Translations under genes and position numbers: made by a program
Source: CAZEDM01 sp964511075
Lineage (GTDB): Bacteria > Zixibacteria > MSB-5A5 > RBG-16-43-9
DNA: 50,799 nt
Assembly (NCBI GenBank): GCA_964511075.1
Contig: CAZEDM010000013.1
Coordinates: 1-50,799 of the forward strand
Reading direction: 5' to 3'
Part shown: positions 7,238 to 15,716 of the stretch, in pieces
Layout of the letters: every line of letters starts with the position of its first letter
How positions within the stretch are numbered: the first letter of the stretch is position 1
Notes under the pieces: generated by a model
Seen by the model: the letters and a program-made list of their open reading frames with translations, nothing else
What the model was told of the DNA's origin: nothing
The model's database searches: none

Positions 7238-7302
7238 CGTAGGGTAAGGCTTTAGCCTCGCGAGAAGAAACAAAAAGAGCAAACCTGAAGGTTTGCCCTA
7301 CG
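7238..7302. repeat. Inverted REP pair directly downstream of the RAYT gene
   Basis: Outer arms CGTAGG (7238-7243) and CCTACG (7297-7302). Inside are AGGCT/AGCCT (7247-7258) and GCAAACC-TGAA-GGTTTGC (7279-7296). Read from either end, the element begins CGTAGGG then a hairpin. It starts 2 nt after the stop codon. Confidence 0.75.
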
Positions 7303-7328
7303 AGAAATAAAAAAATCGGAACAAAAAT

Positions 7329-7964
7329 ATGAACGGCATCCTAATTACTTTCGAAGGAATCGACTACTCTGGTAAAACCACACAGGCAAAAAAGCTTTTC
7401 AATTATCTGAAAAGAAAAGGTCACAAGGTTGTATTTTTAAGAGAGCCGGGCGGAGAGAAGATCTCCGAGAGCATTCGCCAGGTGCTTTTGTCATCCAGAA
7501 ATGCAGGGATGAGTCCTCTGACCGAGCTTTTGCTTTACATCGCTTCCAGAGCACAGCTTGTCTCGAAGGTGATTCTGCCAGCCTTGAAGCAGGGTAAGAT
7601 AGTAATCTGCGACCGTTTCTACGATTCAACACTGGCTTATCAGGGTTATGGCAGAGGGCTGGGGAAAAAAACGATAGAGTATCTGAATAAAATTTCCGTA
7701 TCAGGCCTCAAACCTGACCTGACCTTCTTGATCGATATTCCCCTTAGGGTTTTTATGCTGCGGATGAGAAAAAATAACAGGAAAAAAGACAGGATTGAAA
7801 AAGAAAAAATAGTTTTTTATAAGAAAGTCAGGAAGGGGTACCTAAGGATTGCAGAGAAGAACAAGAAAAGATTCAGGGTAATCGATGGGTCAGGTGAGAT
7901 CAAGGAAGTCTGGGACAAGGTTCAACAGATGGCTGACTCTCTTCTTAAAACGAATAAGATATAG
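7329..7964 (+). CDS. tmk: Thymidylate kinase
   Basis: Phosphorylates dTMP to dTDP. 211 aa, normal length. P-loop FEGIDYSGKTT (residues 8-18), the DR(F/Y) motif CDRFYDSTLAYQGYG (near 96-110) that contacts dTMP, and a Lys/Arg-rich lid (RMRKNNRKKDRIEKE). ATG 7329 fits the family N terminus; a weak CGGA lies 8 nt upstream. The protease gene starts 11 nt after the stop. Confidence 0.96.
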   Translation: MNGILITFEGIDYSGKTTQAKKLFNYLKRKGHKVVFLREPGGEKISESIRQVLLSSRNAGMSPLTELLLYIASRAQLVSKVILPALKQGKIVICDRFYDSTLAYQGYGRGLGKKTIEYLNKISVSGLKPDLTFLIDIPLRVFMLRMRKNNRKKDRIEKEKIVFYKKVRKGYLRIAEKNKKRFRVIDGSGEIKEVWDKVQQMADSLLKTNKI

Positions 7965-7975
7965 CAGGTGAAAAT

Positions 7976-9643
7976 ATGCCCGAGATAAAAATGAAAAGCT
8001 CAAGTTTCATTTTACTGGTTATAGTGATAGCTCTTCTAATTTTATTCCTGAGCACCACGTTTGATTTTCTCCCTTTCGGTAAAATCAGTGGATTGAACGA
8101 GGTTTTAACCCTTATAACCTCCAGTTACGTGGAGAAGATCGATAAGGAAAAGCTTATCCGGGACGGAATCTCCGGTATGATGACGGACTTAGACCCGTAT
8201 TCTGAATATTTAGACAATAAGGAACTGGAGGAGCTTTTAGAGACGAGCAAAGGTGAGTTTCAGGGGGTGGGGATGGAGATTGCCATAAAAGATGGTTATC
8301 CTACGGTAATCTCTCCTTTGGAAGGTACCCCAGCTTATGAGGCAGGGATCAAGGCAGGAGATAAGATCGTCAAGATAGATGGCTTTTCAGCCAAAGGCTT
8401 ATCCGGCGAGGAGACTCAGCAGAAGATCAGAGGCCCTAAAGGTAGTATAATAAAACTCACCGTCTTGAGGGAAGGGGTAAGAGACTCTTTAGAATTCAAT
8501 ATAAAAAGAGGTGTTATAGAGATAAAAAGCGTTGCCTTTGCAGGAGAGCTGGAGGATGGTATAGGTTATGTGAGATTGACCCGGTTTTCAGAGAATGCCC
8601 CTGGCGAGTTAAGAGAAGCTCTGAGAGAATTAAAATCCCAAAAAATAAAAGGACTTATACTGGATTTAAGAGGAAATCCAGGCGGGCTTTTGCAGGAGGC
8701 GGTGAGTGTGCTGGAGCTTTTTCTCAAAAAAGGAGAGCTTGTTCTGGAGGTGAAGGGCAGAAAGGATTCAAAGAAATTTTATTCGCAGGCTGAGCCGGTA
8801 CTGGATAAGACTCTCTTGATAGTTCTGGTAGATTTCGGCTCCGCCTCAGCTTCGGAGATCGTGGCGGGAACGGTACAGGATTATGACAGGGGATTGATCC
8901 TGGGAGATACTACCTTTGGAAAGGGTGCGGTTCAGACTGTGTTTGAGCTAAGAGATAATACTGCGCTGAAGCTTACCACAGCTAAATATTACATCCCCAG
9001 CGGAAGGCTGATTCAAAAAGATTTCGATAATCATCAAAATTCAAAAGGCAGTACGGAGGAAATTAACGATACCCTTCAGCAGAAATCCCCAGAGAAAGTA
9101 TATTATACAAAAAAGGGACGAAAAGTTTATGGAGGTGGAGGTATAGTCCCGGATATTATAGTTCCTGACCCGGTTTTTCCTGCCCTGATCCAGTACCTTT
9201 TGCAAAAACAGTATTTCTTTGATTTTGCGGTTCAATATAAAAATATACCAGAGGATTTTAAGGCAAACGAGAAGGTTTTAAAAGAATTTGAAAATTATAT
9301 TAGGTCAAGAGGTTTTGATTATAAATCCGCATCTGAATCCGAGCTGGAGAAATTGCGGGAAACCATCGCAGAGGAGGAGAAATCCAATCCCGAAGCTCAG
9401 TTTTTAAATGATACTGAAGAGATTTTGAACAGGCTGAACTCTCTTTTGAGAAAAAGAAAAGAATCTGAATTCGAAAGAGATAAAGAGTTTTTGAAATGGC
9501 AGATCGAGGAGGCTGTGCTTACCAAAGAGTTCGGCTCTTCTGCAAGATACAAGGTCTGGGCGAGATACCAGGAGCAGATTAAAAAAGCGATTGAGATTTT
9601 GAAGGATAACAAAGAGTACGAGAGATTGTTGAGTCCGGGATGA
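7976..9643 (+). CDS. S41-family C-terminal processing protease with N-terminal membrane anchor
   Basis: 555 aa. Residues 10-28 form one hydrophobic segment, so the bulk is periplasmic. A PDZ domain spans about 90-170 (GVGMEIAI, AGIKAGDKIVKIDG). The S41 core has LDLRGNPGGLL (near 229), the serine motif GSASASEIVAG (near 288-298) and the Lys in TFGKGAVQT (Lys316), giving the Ser-Lys dyad. After the core is an approximately 190-residue, charged, helical extension, longer than in a minimal CtpA. ATG 7976 follows AGGTGA at 5 nt spacing. Likely cotranscribed with tmk. Confidence 0.93.
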   Translation: MPEIKMKSSSFILLVIVIALLILFLSTTFDFLPFGKISGLNEVLTLITSSYVEKIDKEKLIRDGISGMMTDLDPYSEYLDNKELEELLETSKGEFQGVGMEIAIKDGYPTVISPLEGTPAYEAGIKAGDKIVKIDGFSAKGLSGEETQQKIRGPKGSIIKLTVLREGVRDSLEFNIKRGVIEIKSVAFAGELEDGIGYVRLTRFSENAPGELREALRELKSQKIKGLILDLRGNPGGLLQEAVSVLELFLKKGELVLEVKGRKDSKKFYSQAEPVLDKTLLIVLVDFGSASASEIVAGTVQDYDRGLILGDTTFGKGAVQTVFELRDNTALKLTTAKYYIPSGRLIQKDFDNHQNSKGSTEEINDTLQQKSPEKVYYTKKGRKVYGGGGIVPDIIVPDPVFPALIQYLLQKQYFFDFAVQYKNIPEDFKANEKVLKEFENYIRSRGFDYKSASESELEKLRETIAEEEKSNPEAQFLNDTEEILNRLNSLLRKRKESEFERDKEFLKWQIEEAVLTKEFGSSARYKVWARYQEQIKKAIEILKDNKEYERLLSPG

Positions 9644-9655
9644 CGCAGAATGAAA

Positions 9656-9808
9656 GCAGGACAGTTTTTAGTCTGTTCCTTATGTCCCGAAGATTAGGCG
9701 AACCAGGTCAGGGGATCTGGCGGGCACGAATTAGTAGAATGGATTTTTGAACGGAGTGCATCAGCTTGCTGATGCTATAATAAAGCAAGGCTGAAAAGAT
9801 TGCCCTAC
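9656..9808. repeat. Cluster of REP-like palindromes, partly decayed
   Basis: A decayed hairpin (GGACAG ... CTGTTCC, 9659-9679) followed by TTATGTC resembles the element at 6640-6668. A second has foot GGAGT (9753-9757) and stem GCATCAG-CTTG-CTGATGC (9758-9775); this 23-nt block is repeated exactly at 35559-35581. It is followed by an opposite-facing GTAG-foot copy (GCAAGGCTG ... TTGCCCTAC, 9785-9808). No gene is seen in the 9644-9913 gap. Confidence 0.7.
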
Positions 9809-9913
9809 ACCTTTAAAAAAGTGGAAGGGTATCCTTGCCTCAGCAGGATTTCGTAAACCCAATCCGAATTTGAATCCTGTTGGACAGGTCCCTTCCCTAT
9901 AAATACAGAAATA

Positions 9914-10714
9914 TTGGACTGGACTAATATAATCTTAATGGCTGGGGTGGGTGTTGTGGCTGGGTTTTTTGGGGCGGTTCTGGGTCTGGGGGGAGGGGTC
10001 CTTCTGGTTCCAGCTTTGACCCTTTTCCTTAAGGTCCCCATACATACTGCCATAGGCACCTCCTTGCTCTGCGTTATTGCAACCTCATCCACTGCAGCGA
10101 CTAATTACGTTCAGAATAAACTGGCGGATGTTCGTCTGGGTATGACCCTGGAATTATCCACTACCACGGGAGCAATCTGTGGTGGTGTTATTGCAGGATT
10201 ATTCAAAGGAAATGTGCTGAGTATAATTTTTTCGCTCCTTCTACTCTATAGTGCTCTATCTATGTTGTCAAAGAAGGAGAAGATAGAAGATAAATCAACC
10301 GAGCCTGGTTCGGTTTCTTCCTATCAGGTTCAAAATCTGCCTGCTGGTTTAGGGTTTTCTTTTTTAGCGGGGAATTTTTCCGGTCTTCTGGGCATAGGTG
10401 GCGGGGTAATCAAAGTTCCGGCGATGTATCTTTTTATGGGAGTTCCCTTGAAAGTTGCCACAGCCACCAGCAACTTCATGATCGGGGTTACTGCCTGCGC
10501 TGGCGCTCTGGTTTACTATCTGAGGGGAGATATCGACATTCTTATTTCCGGGATTTCGATTTTAGGGATATTCTTAGGTGCTCATTTGGGCTCAAGAATG
10601 ATTCACAAGATAAAAACAGAGTATATAAGAATAGCATTTATTATAGTTTTGTTTTATCTTTGTCTGGAGATGTTTTTAAAAGGGATAAAAGTTCACTTTC
10701 TGTTTTTAGGCTAA
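9914..10714 (+). CDS. TauE/SafE-family sulfite/organosulfonate exporter-like permease
   Basis: 266 aa, about eight membrane segments in two repeated halves. The paired signatures GAVLGLGGGVLLVPAL (near 20-35) and SGLLGIGGGVIKVPAM (near 152-167) are typical of the family, as are the following IGTSL and TATSN segments. Members export sulfite, sulfoacetate or related anions; the substrate here is unknown. The start is uncertain: TTG 9914 gives the longest frame after an in-frame stop at 9854, and ATG 9938 is the first ATG. Neither has a good ribosome binding site. A DUF1634 gene follows. Confidence 0.88.
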   Translation: MDWTNIILMAGVGVVAGFFGAVLGLGGGVLLVPALTLFLKVPIHTAIGTSLLCVIATSSTAATNYVQNKLADVRLGMTLELSTTTGAICGGVIAGLFKGNVLSIIFSLLLLYSALSMLSKKEKIEDKSTEPGSVSSYQVQNLPAGLGFSFLAGNFSGLLGIGGGVIKVPAMYLFMGVPLKVATATSNFMIGVTACAGALVYYLRGDIDILISGISILGIFLGAHLGSRMIHKIKTEYIRIAFIIVLFYLCLEMFLKGIKVHFLFLG

Positions 10715-10784
10715 GAAATTTTAATTTCAGCCGATAAATTTAAATGTAACTCCAAGCTTTTCAAAGAATTAGGACTAACAAGGT

Positions 10785-11126
10785 ATGCAAAGGAAGGAAG
10801 TTGTCAATCGTTATATAAGTCTGATCCTGAAATTAGGCACATACTCCTCAGTTCTGATTTTACTTTTAGGATTTCTGCTACTGGTTTTCTTCCCAACATT
10901 GAGAGAAGTAAAGCCATTTTCATTCCCTGAACTTATATCGGGATTTCTAAATCTAAGTCCCTATGCCTTTATAAACTTAGGCGCCCTGATTTTGATTATT
11001 ACTCCTGTTTTAAGAGTGATTGTGGCTATTATCTCCTTCTCTTTAGAGAAGGATAAAAGATATGTCTGGATCTCAACTGGAGTTCTTTTGATTTTAATCG
11101 GGAATATGATCTTTTTCAGCTTTTGA
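10785..11126 (+). CDS. DUF1634 membrane protein
   Basis: 113 aa with three predicted membrane helices (about residues 20-40, 58-82, 92-112) and the central motif ITPVLRVIVAIISF. DUF1634 proteins are often encoded next to TauE/SafE permeases, as here, so an accessory role in the same transport system is inferred. AAGG lies close before the ATG. Confidence 0.82.
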   Translation: MQRKEVVNRYISLILKLGTYSSVLILLLGFLLLVFFPTLREVKPFSFPELISGFLNLSPYAFINLGALILIITPVLRVIVAIISFSLEKDKRYVWISTGVLLILIGNMIFFSF

Positions 11127-11199
11127 GAGTAAAGAGCTTGATTTTTAAACTTTAAACCACTTAATTAGCTACCAGGTTAGAAAAAAGTAAAGAGCTTCT

Positions 11200-13722
11200 A
11201 TGAAGACCGTGATAATGGCAGGAGGGTTTGGAACAAGGCTCAGGCCCCTGACCTGTAATTTGCCCAAGCCCATGGTATCCATCGCCAATAAACCGATGAT
11301 GGAGCATATCCTCAATCTTTTGAAAAAGCACAACTTAAAGGATATCGTGGCTTTGCTTTTTTTCCAGGGGGAGGAGATCAAAAATTATTTCGGAGATGGC
11401 TCTAAATTTGGGGTAAAGATCGAGTATCTCACTGCCACCGAAGATTACGGCACAGCTGGAAGCGTTAAGAATGCGGAAAAGCTTATCTTCGGTGATTTCC
11501 CCGCGAAGAAAAGAGAAAGGTTTTTGGTGATCTCCGGAGATGTGTTTACCGATATTGACTTATCCTCAGTTATAGGTTTCCATACGAAAAACAAGGCAAA
11601 AGCTACCATGGTTCTGTCCAGAATGGAAAATCCCTTGTCTTATGGCGTGGTCATCACAGGGGAGGACGGAAGAATCACCCGTTTTCTGGAAAAACCCACC
11701 TGGGGAGAGGTTTTCAGTGATACGGTCAATACCGGTATTTATATTCTGGAGCCGGAGGTATTAGAGAAAGTCCCCTTAAAGCAGGAATATGATTTCAGCA
11801 AGGATCTTTTCCCTTTGATGCTCAGAGAAAAAGAGAATCTCTACGGGTATATAACCACCGATTACTGGAGAGATGTGGGGAATCTTTCAGAGTATTCAAA
11901 AACTCACCAGGACATCCTGGAACAGAAGGTAAAGATAGAGATTGAGGGGAACCTATTGGAGAGGAAAAAAGCTTCCATCTGGATAGGTAAGAATGTGCAG
12001 GTGGGAGAGGATGTGGAATTTGAAGGGGTGGTGATCCTGGGGAACGATTCCAAAGTTGGCTCTAAATCCAGAATCTCAAATTCGGTAATAGGAGAAGGGG
12101 TTCACTGTGGAGAAAGAGTGGATATAAACCGTTCAGTTATCTGGAAAGATTGCTTCATAGGCAATGGAGCTGTCCTCAGGGAGACGATAGTCAGCTTTAA
12201 GACTATCATCGGAGAGGAGGCGGCTCTTTTGGAGAATTCCCTGGTAAGCGATAACTGTATCATAGGCTCAAGGGCTAAGATATTCGCCAACGTAAAGATC
12301 TGGCCGGGGAAAGAGGTGGAATCTGATGCCATTCTTTCTACCAGCTTAGTCTGGGGAGAAAAATGGAATCGTGAATTATTTACCGACGCCAAGGTGAGTG
12401 GTCTGGGGAACCTGGAATTGACTCCGGAGTTTGCCGTTAAATTGGGAGCGGCATTCGGAGCCATACTGGGCAAGGGGGCTACTGTGGTCACCAGCCGGGA
12501 TGCGGGGAGAACCTCCCGGATGACCAATCGAGCAGTTATCTGCGGGCTTTTGTCAGCAGGAGTGAACGTTCAAGACCTTAGAACCTTGCCTATTCCCGTA
12601 GTTAGGTATGAGCTTAAATCAGGCAAGGAACAGGGAGGGATTCACGTAAGGACCTCGCCTTTGGATGGTAAAATAGTAGACCTCATCTTTTTTGACGGCA
12701 ATGGCTTGGATCTTCCCACTTCAAAAGCCAAGGCAGTGGAAAGATTTTTCTTCAGGGAAGATTTTAGAAGAGCGAATATGGACGAGGTAGGACAGCTCGA
12801 CTTCCCCCAGAGGATCATCGAATCTTACCGCAACGATTTTCTCAAGGCTATTGATACGGAGGTAATCAAGCAGGCTAAGTTTAAAGTAGTTCTGGACTAT
12901 TCCTCTGGAGGAGCTTCCGAGATATTTCCCTCGGTTTTAGGGGCTCTGGACTGCGATGTGATTTCCTTAAATGCCTATTTAGATCCGAAGAAGTTAGTGC
13001 GAAAGGAGAGCGAGGAGAGTCATTCGCTTCAGCAGCTCTCTACAATTGTTAAATCCCTGAATGCAGATGTGGGATTTCTGCTTGACCCGGGGGCAGAGAA
13101 GATCTTAGCTGTGGACGAGAAGGGAGAACCTATCTCTTCTGATCTTTTGCTTTTAATGGTTACCTCCCTGTTCTTGAGCTCCAACCGGGCTCAGAAGATC
13201 GCTGTGCCAGTTGTGGCTTCTATGGGTGTGGAGGAAATTGCTTCAGAATACGGGGTTAAAGTTATTAGGGTAAGAAATGATCATCTGGCTATGATGGATG
13301 CCATAGATTCTCTGAAGGTCGATTTTGTTGGCGGCACCAAAGGAGGTTTTATTTTTCCCGGTTTTCAGTTAGGTGCAGATGCGATGTACGACGTGGTGAA
13401 GATCATGGAGCTTATGGCTAAGGCAAAAAAGAGATTTGGTGAACTCAGAGAGGAGATGGATAAATTCTACTGGATTAAAGAGGTGTTACCCTGTGACTGG
13501 AGCAAAAAGGGGCAGGTGATGAGAGAGCTCAGCCGCTCCACCGAGAAATTCAACCGGGAGCTGATAGACGGCGTCAGGATATTGTTGGATGATTCCTGGG
13601 TGCTGGTGGCGCCGGACAGGAGGAAAGCTAACCTGCATATATACGTTGAGTCCAAAGACAGGTCCAAAGCAGAAAAGCTCTTCAAGGAATATGAGCAGAA
13701 GATAGAAGTATGGGGCAGGTAG
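11200..13722 (+). CDS. Mannose-1-phosphate guanylyltransferase / phosphomannomutase fusion
   Basis: 840 aa, three parts. Residues 1 to about 235 are a nucleotidyltransferase (MAGGFGTRLRPLTCNLPKPM; ISGDVF for metal binding). About 245-385 is a left-handed beta-helix of hexapeptide repeats. From about 400 is an alpha-D-phosphohexomutase-like module (VTSRDAGRTSRMTNRAVI, LRTLPIPVVRYEL). The mutase phosphoserine loop, TASHNP in classic enzymes, reads HVRTSPLDG here; a Ser is kept but the motif is altered, as in other members of this fused subfamily. It probably supplies GDP-mannose or a related sugar nucleotide to the downstream polysaccharide pathway. Fusion is in one frame with no break. Confidence 0.88.
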   Translation: MKTVIMAGGFGTRLRPLTCNLPKPMVSIANKPMMEHILNLLKKHNLKDIVALLFFQGEEIKNYFGDGSKFGVKIEYLTATEDYGTAGSVKNAEKLIFGDFPAKKRERFLVISGDVFTDIDLSSVIGFHTKNKAKATMVLSRMENPLSYGVVITGEDGRITRFLEKPTWGEVFSDTVNTGIYILEPEVLEKVPLKQEYDFSKDLFPLMLREKENLYGYITTDYWRDVGNLSEYSKTHQDILEQKVKIEIEGNLLERKKASIWIGKNVQVGEDVEFEGVVILGNDSKVGSKSRISNSVIGEGVHCGERVDINRSVIWKDCFIGNGAVLRETIVSFKTIIGEEAALLENSLVSDNCIIGSRAKIFANVKIWPGKEVESDAILSTSLVWGEKWNRELFTDAKVSGLGNLELTPEFAVKLGAAFGAILGKGATVVTSRDAGRTSRMTNRAVICGLLSAGVNVQDLRTLPIPVVRYELKSGKEQGGIHVRTSPLDGKIVDLIFFDGNGLDLPTSKAKAVERFFFREDFRRANMDEVGQLDFPQRIIESYRNDFLKAIDTEVIKQAKFKVVLDYSSGGASEIFPSVLGALDCDVISLNAYLDPKKLVRKESEESHSLQQLSTIVKSLNADVGFLLDPGAEKILAVDEKGEPISSDLLLLMVTSLFLSSNRAQKIAVPVVASMGVEEIASEYGVKVIRVRNDHLAMMDAIDSLKVDFVGGTKGGFIFPGFQLGADAMYDVVKIMELMAKAKKRFGELREEMDKFYWIKEVLPCDWSKKGQVMRELSRSTEKFNRELIDGVRILLDDSWVLVAPDRRKANLHIYVESKDRSKAEKLFKEYEQKIEVWGR

Positions 13723-13833
13723 AAACTCCTGTATAGGCAATAGCGTGGACTCTTTTTAGACTTTAAGCCCTCTTTTCGCAACGGGTTACCTCTTTAAGTA
13801 TAATTAGTTAGTCCTCAAAACCTTATATTTTTC

Positions 13834-13862
13834 TTGACATTCACAAGCTATTGTCTTATTAT
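13834..13862 (+). promoter_or_regulatory. Strong promoter for the polysaccharide export operon
   Basis: Perfect TTGACA (13834-13839), 17-nt spacer, TATTAT (13857-13862). It is about 235 nt upstream of the SLBB export gene, leaving a long untranslated leader. Confidence 0.7.
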
Positions 13863-14096
13863 CATTCAAATTAACGTTACCTCTTGTCGGAGGGTAGCTT
13901 AGCGTTTTACTGTTAAAGAGTTTTGTCTATAGCCAGAAGATTTTAAGGATGAATATCTGGATTTATAGGATTAGCAGTCTTAAGCATAACTCTTTAACTG
14001 AGTGAGGTGAAATTTTCAATTTTTTTACCGGGTAAAAAAGATAAATCCTATCTTAAACTCGGTTTTTTTATAATATTAAGAATCAAAAACTCTGAG
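13863..14096 (+). promoter_or_regulatory. Long structured leader of the polysaccharide operon with ops-like motif
   Basis: No credible gene. GTTAAAGAGTT (13912-13922) pairs exactly with AACTCTTTAAC (13988-13998), closing a 65-nt loop. Upstream, GGAGGGTAGCTT (13889-13900) contains GGTAGNNT, the 3' core of the RfaH-recruiting ops element (GGCGGTAGNNT). Position early in the leader of a long polysaccharide operon fits processive antitermination, but this is inference. An in-frame GTG at 14007 could extend the next protein; it is judged less likely. Confidence 0.4.
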
Positions 14097-15692
14097 ATGA
14101 AGATGAAAAGAAAATTGTTTTTAAGTCTTTTAATTCTATTTTTTGTTCATTCCTGGTGTTTCTCTCAGCTTTCAGGGGTCGGAATCTACCAGGATTCCCT
14201 GAGCTCCCAGCAGAAAAAATTATCTGATACCGAGCAGGCTCTGGAGAAAGTTGTAGATCCCCAGGAGTACATAGTTGGGCCAGGAGATGTTCTTCTTATC
14301 GTGCTCTGGGATGAGTTTCAAACCAGCTTTACTTTGAAAATTACCCCGGAGGGCACAATTTTGATTCCAGGAGTGGGCGACCTTTTTATCTCTGGCAGGA
14401 ACCTGAAGGATGTTAGGTTACAGGTCAAGCAGGAGATATTGAAAAAATACAGAAATGTCGAGGTAACAGTTACCCTGCTTGTTTTAAGGAGATTCAAGGT
14501 CTCCGTGACAGGTGCGGTAAAAAGCCCAGGAATTTATTCAGCTTATGCCAACCAGAGAGTTTCCGAGGTGATTGAGGGAGCCGGGGGAGGGGTGGGGAAC
14601 TCTTCCAACAGGAATATCATACTGAAAAGAAATGATGGCACAGAGAGGAAGATAGATGTTTTGAGATTTTTGAAAACAGGCAAAAGTGACAGGAATCCTT
14701 ATGTTCTGGATGGAGATGTAATCTATGTCCCCTTGAAAGATACCTCCATTTATATCTGCAGTATTTATGGTGCAGTAAAAGACCCCGGAGAATATGAATA
14801 TTTCGAGGGTGACAGCCTCCTGGATTTAATCGCCTTAGCCGGAGGGTTAACTCGGGATGCTGATTTATCTACCGCTGAGATCATCAGGTTCGATTCAGAT
14901 AATAGGAATACCCAGACTTTAAAGAAAGATTTAAACTTTCTCTTTGCAGCTGGCGGAAGGGGAAAGAATATAGCTCTGTTCCCGGATGATAGGGTATTTA
15001 TTCGTTCCCTGACTGAGTTCAGAGAAAAAAAGCAGGTGGTTATACGGGGTGAAGTTGTTCATCCTGGGGTCTATGCTATTAATGAGGGGGAGATCAAGCT
15101 TACAGATCTAATCCAGATGGCAGGTGGATTTACGGAGGATGCTTCTTTACTGGAAGCTGAGATGATAAGAGAATATGGTCCACAGGAAATTGATCTGGAG
15201 TATGAGAGGCTAAAGCAGATCCCGGTTTCGGAGATGAAAAGTTACGAGTATGAATACTTTAAGACCAAAGCCAGGGAAAAACCGGGCAGAGTTTCTGTCG
15301 ACTTTGTTAAGTTATTTAGAGGTAATGACTTAGGGCAAGATATTCTACTTAAAGATGGAGATCGGATCTTTGTTCCAAAGAGAAGACTAGTTGTCAAAGT
15401 CTCCGGAAACATAATAAATCCTGGGTTTCTGACTTATGAACAAGGAAAAGGTCACCTTTATTATATTAAGAAAGCAGGGGGGTTTTCCTGGAGAGCTGAT
15501 AAGGGGAAGATAAGACTGATCAAGGGAATGACCGGTGAATGGGTAAAACCAAACGGAATGGTTGAGCCGGGGGATGTCATCTGGGTTCCGGAGAAACCGG
15601 AGAGAAACTATTGGAATACTTTTAGAGACGTTGTGGCGGTCTTGAGCAGTATAGCGACTATTTACTTAGTTATAGATAGTGCAACAAAATAA
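14097..15692 (+). CDS. Wza-like polysaccharide export protein with multiple SLBB domains
   Basis: 531 aa from ATG 14097. A signal peptide begins MKMKRKLFLSLLILFF. The polysaccharide export domain has YIVGPGDVLLIVLW and TPEGTILIPGVG. Four SLBB repeats follow, each with a G(x)VxxPGxY core: VTGAVKSPGIY, IYGAVKDPGEY, IRGEVVHPGVY, VSGNIINPGFL. A C-terminal hydrophobic segment (AVLSSIATIYLVID) may cross the outer membrane. No lipobox Cys is seen at the signal peptide end, unlike E. coli Wza. It forms the outer-membrane/periplasmic exit channel and pairs with the Wzz-like gene 24 nt downstream. The GTG at 14007 was rejected because it would bury the signal peptide. Confidence 0.9.
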   Translation: MKMKRKLFLSLLILFFVHSWCFSQLSGVGIYQDSLSSQQKKLSDTEQALEKVVDPQEYIVGPGDVLLIVLWDEFQTSFTLKITPEGTILIPGVGDLFISGRNLKDVRLQVKQEILKKYRNVEVTVTLLVLRRFKVSVTGAVKSPGIYSAYANQRVSEVIEGAGGGVGNSSNRNIILKRNDGTERKIDVLRFLKTGKSDRNPYVLDGDVIYVPLKDTSIYICSIYGAVKDPGEYEYFEGDSLLDLIALAGGLTRDADLSTAEIIRFDSDNRNTQTLKKDLNFLFAAGGRGKNIALFPDDRVFIRSLTEFREKKQVVIRGEVVHPGVYAINEGEIKLTDLIQMAGGFTEDASLLEAEMIREYGPQEIDLEYERLKQIPVSEMKSYEYEYFKTKAREKPGRVSVDFVKLFRGNDLGQDILLKDGDRIFVPKRRLVVKVSGNIINPGFLTYEQGKGHLYYIKKAGGFSWRADKGKIRLIKGMTGEWVKPNGMVEPGDVIWVPEKPERNYWNTFRDVVAVLSSIATIYLVIDSATK

Positions 15693-15716
15693 ATTTCTAT
15701 CTCACAATAAAGTAAA

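Larger units (their letters stand above)
6710..7302 (+). mobile_element. RAYT-REP unit (REPtron-like)
   Basis: One Y1-type transposase gene is bracketed within a few bases by two inverted REP pairs (6710-6763 and 7238-7302). Such units are known from RAYT families, where the enzyme cleaves single-stranded REP DNA near a foot tetranucleotide. The same foot and palindrome style recurs at many other intergenic sites in this window. Present-day mobility is unknown. Confidence 0.7.

Noticed and set aside
9841..9913. Promoter or upstream ATG start for the TauE/SafE gene
   Set aside because: TATAAA at 9898 has no -35 at a proper distance, and no ATG exists in frame between the stop at 9854 and TTG 9914.
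14007..14096. N-terminal extension of the SLBB exporter from GTG 14007
   Set aside because: It would place 30 residues before a clear signal peptide (MKMKRKLFLSLL). The ribosome binding site is poor and the region looks like leader RNA.
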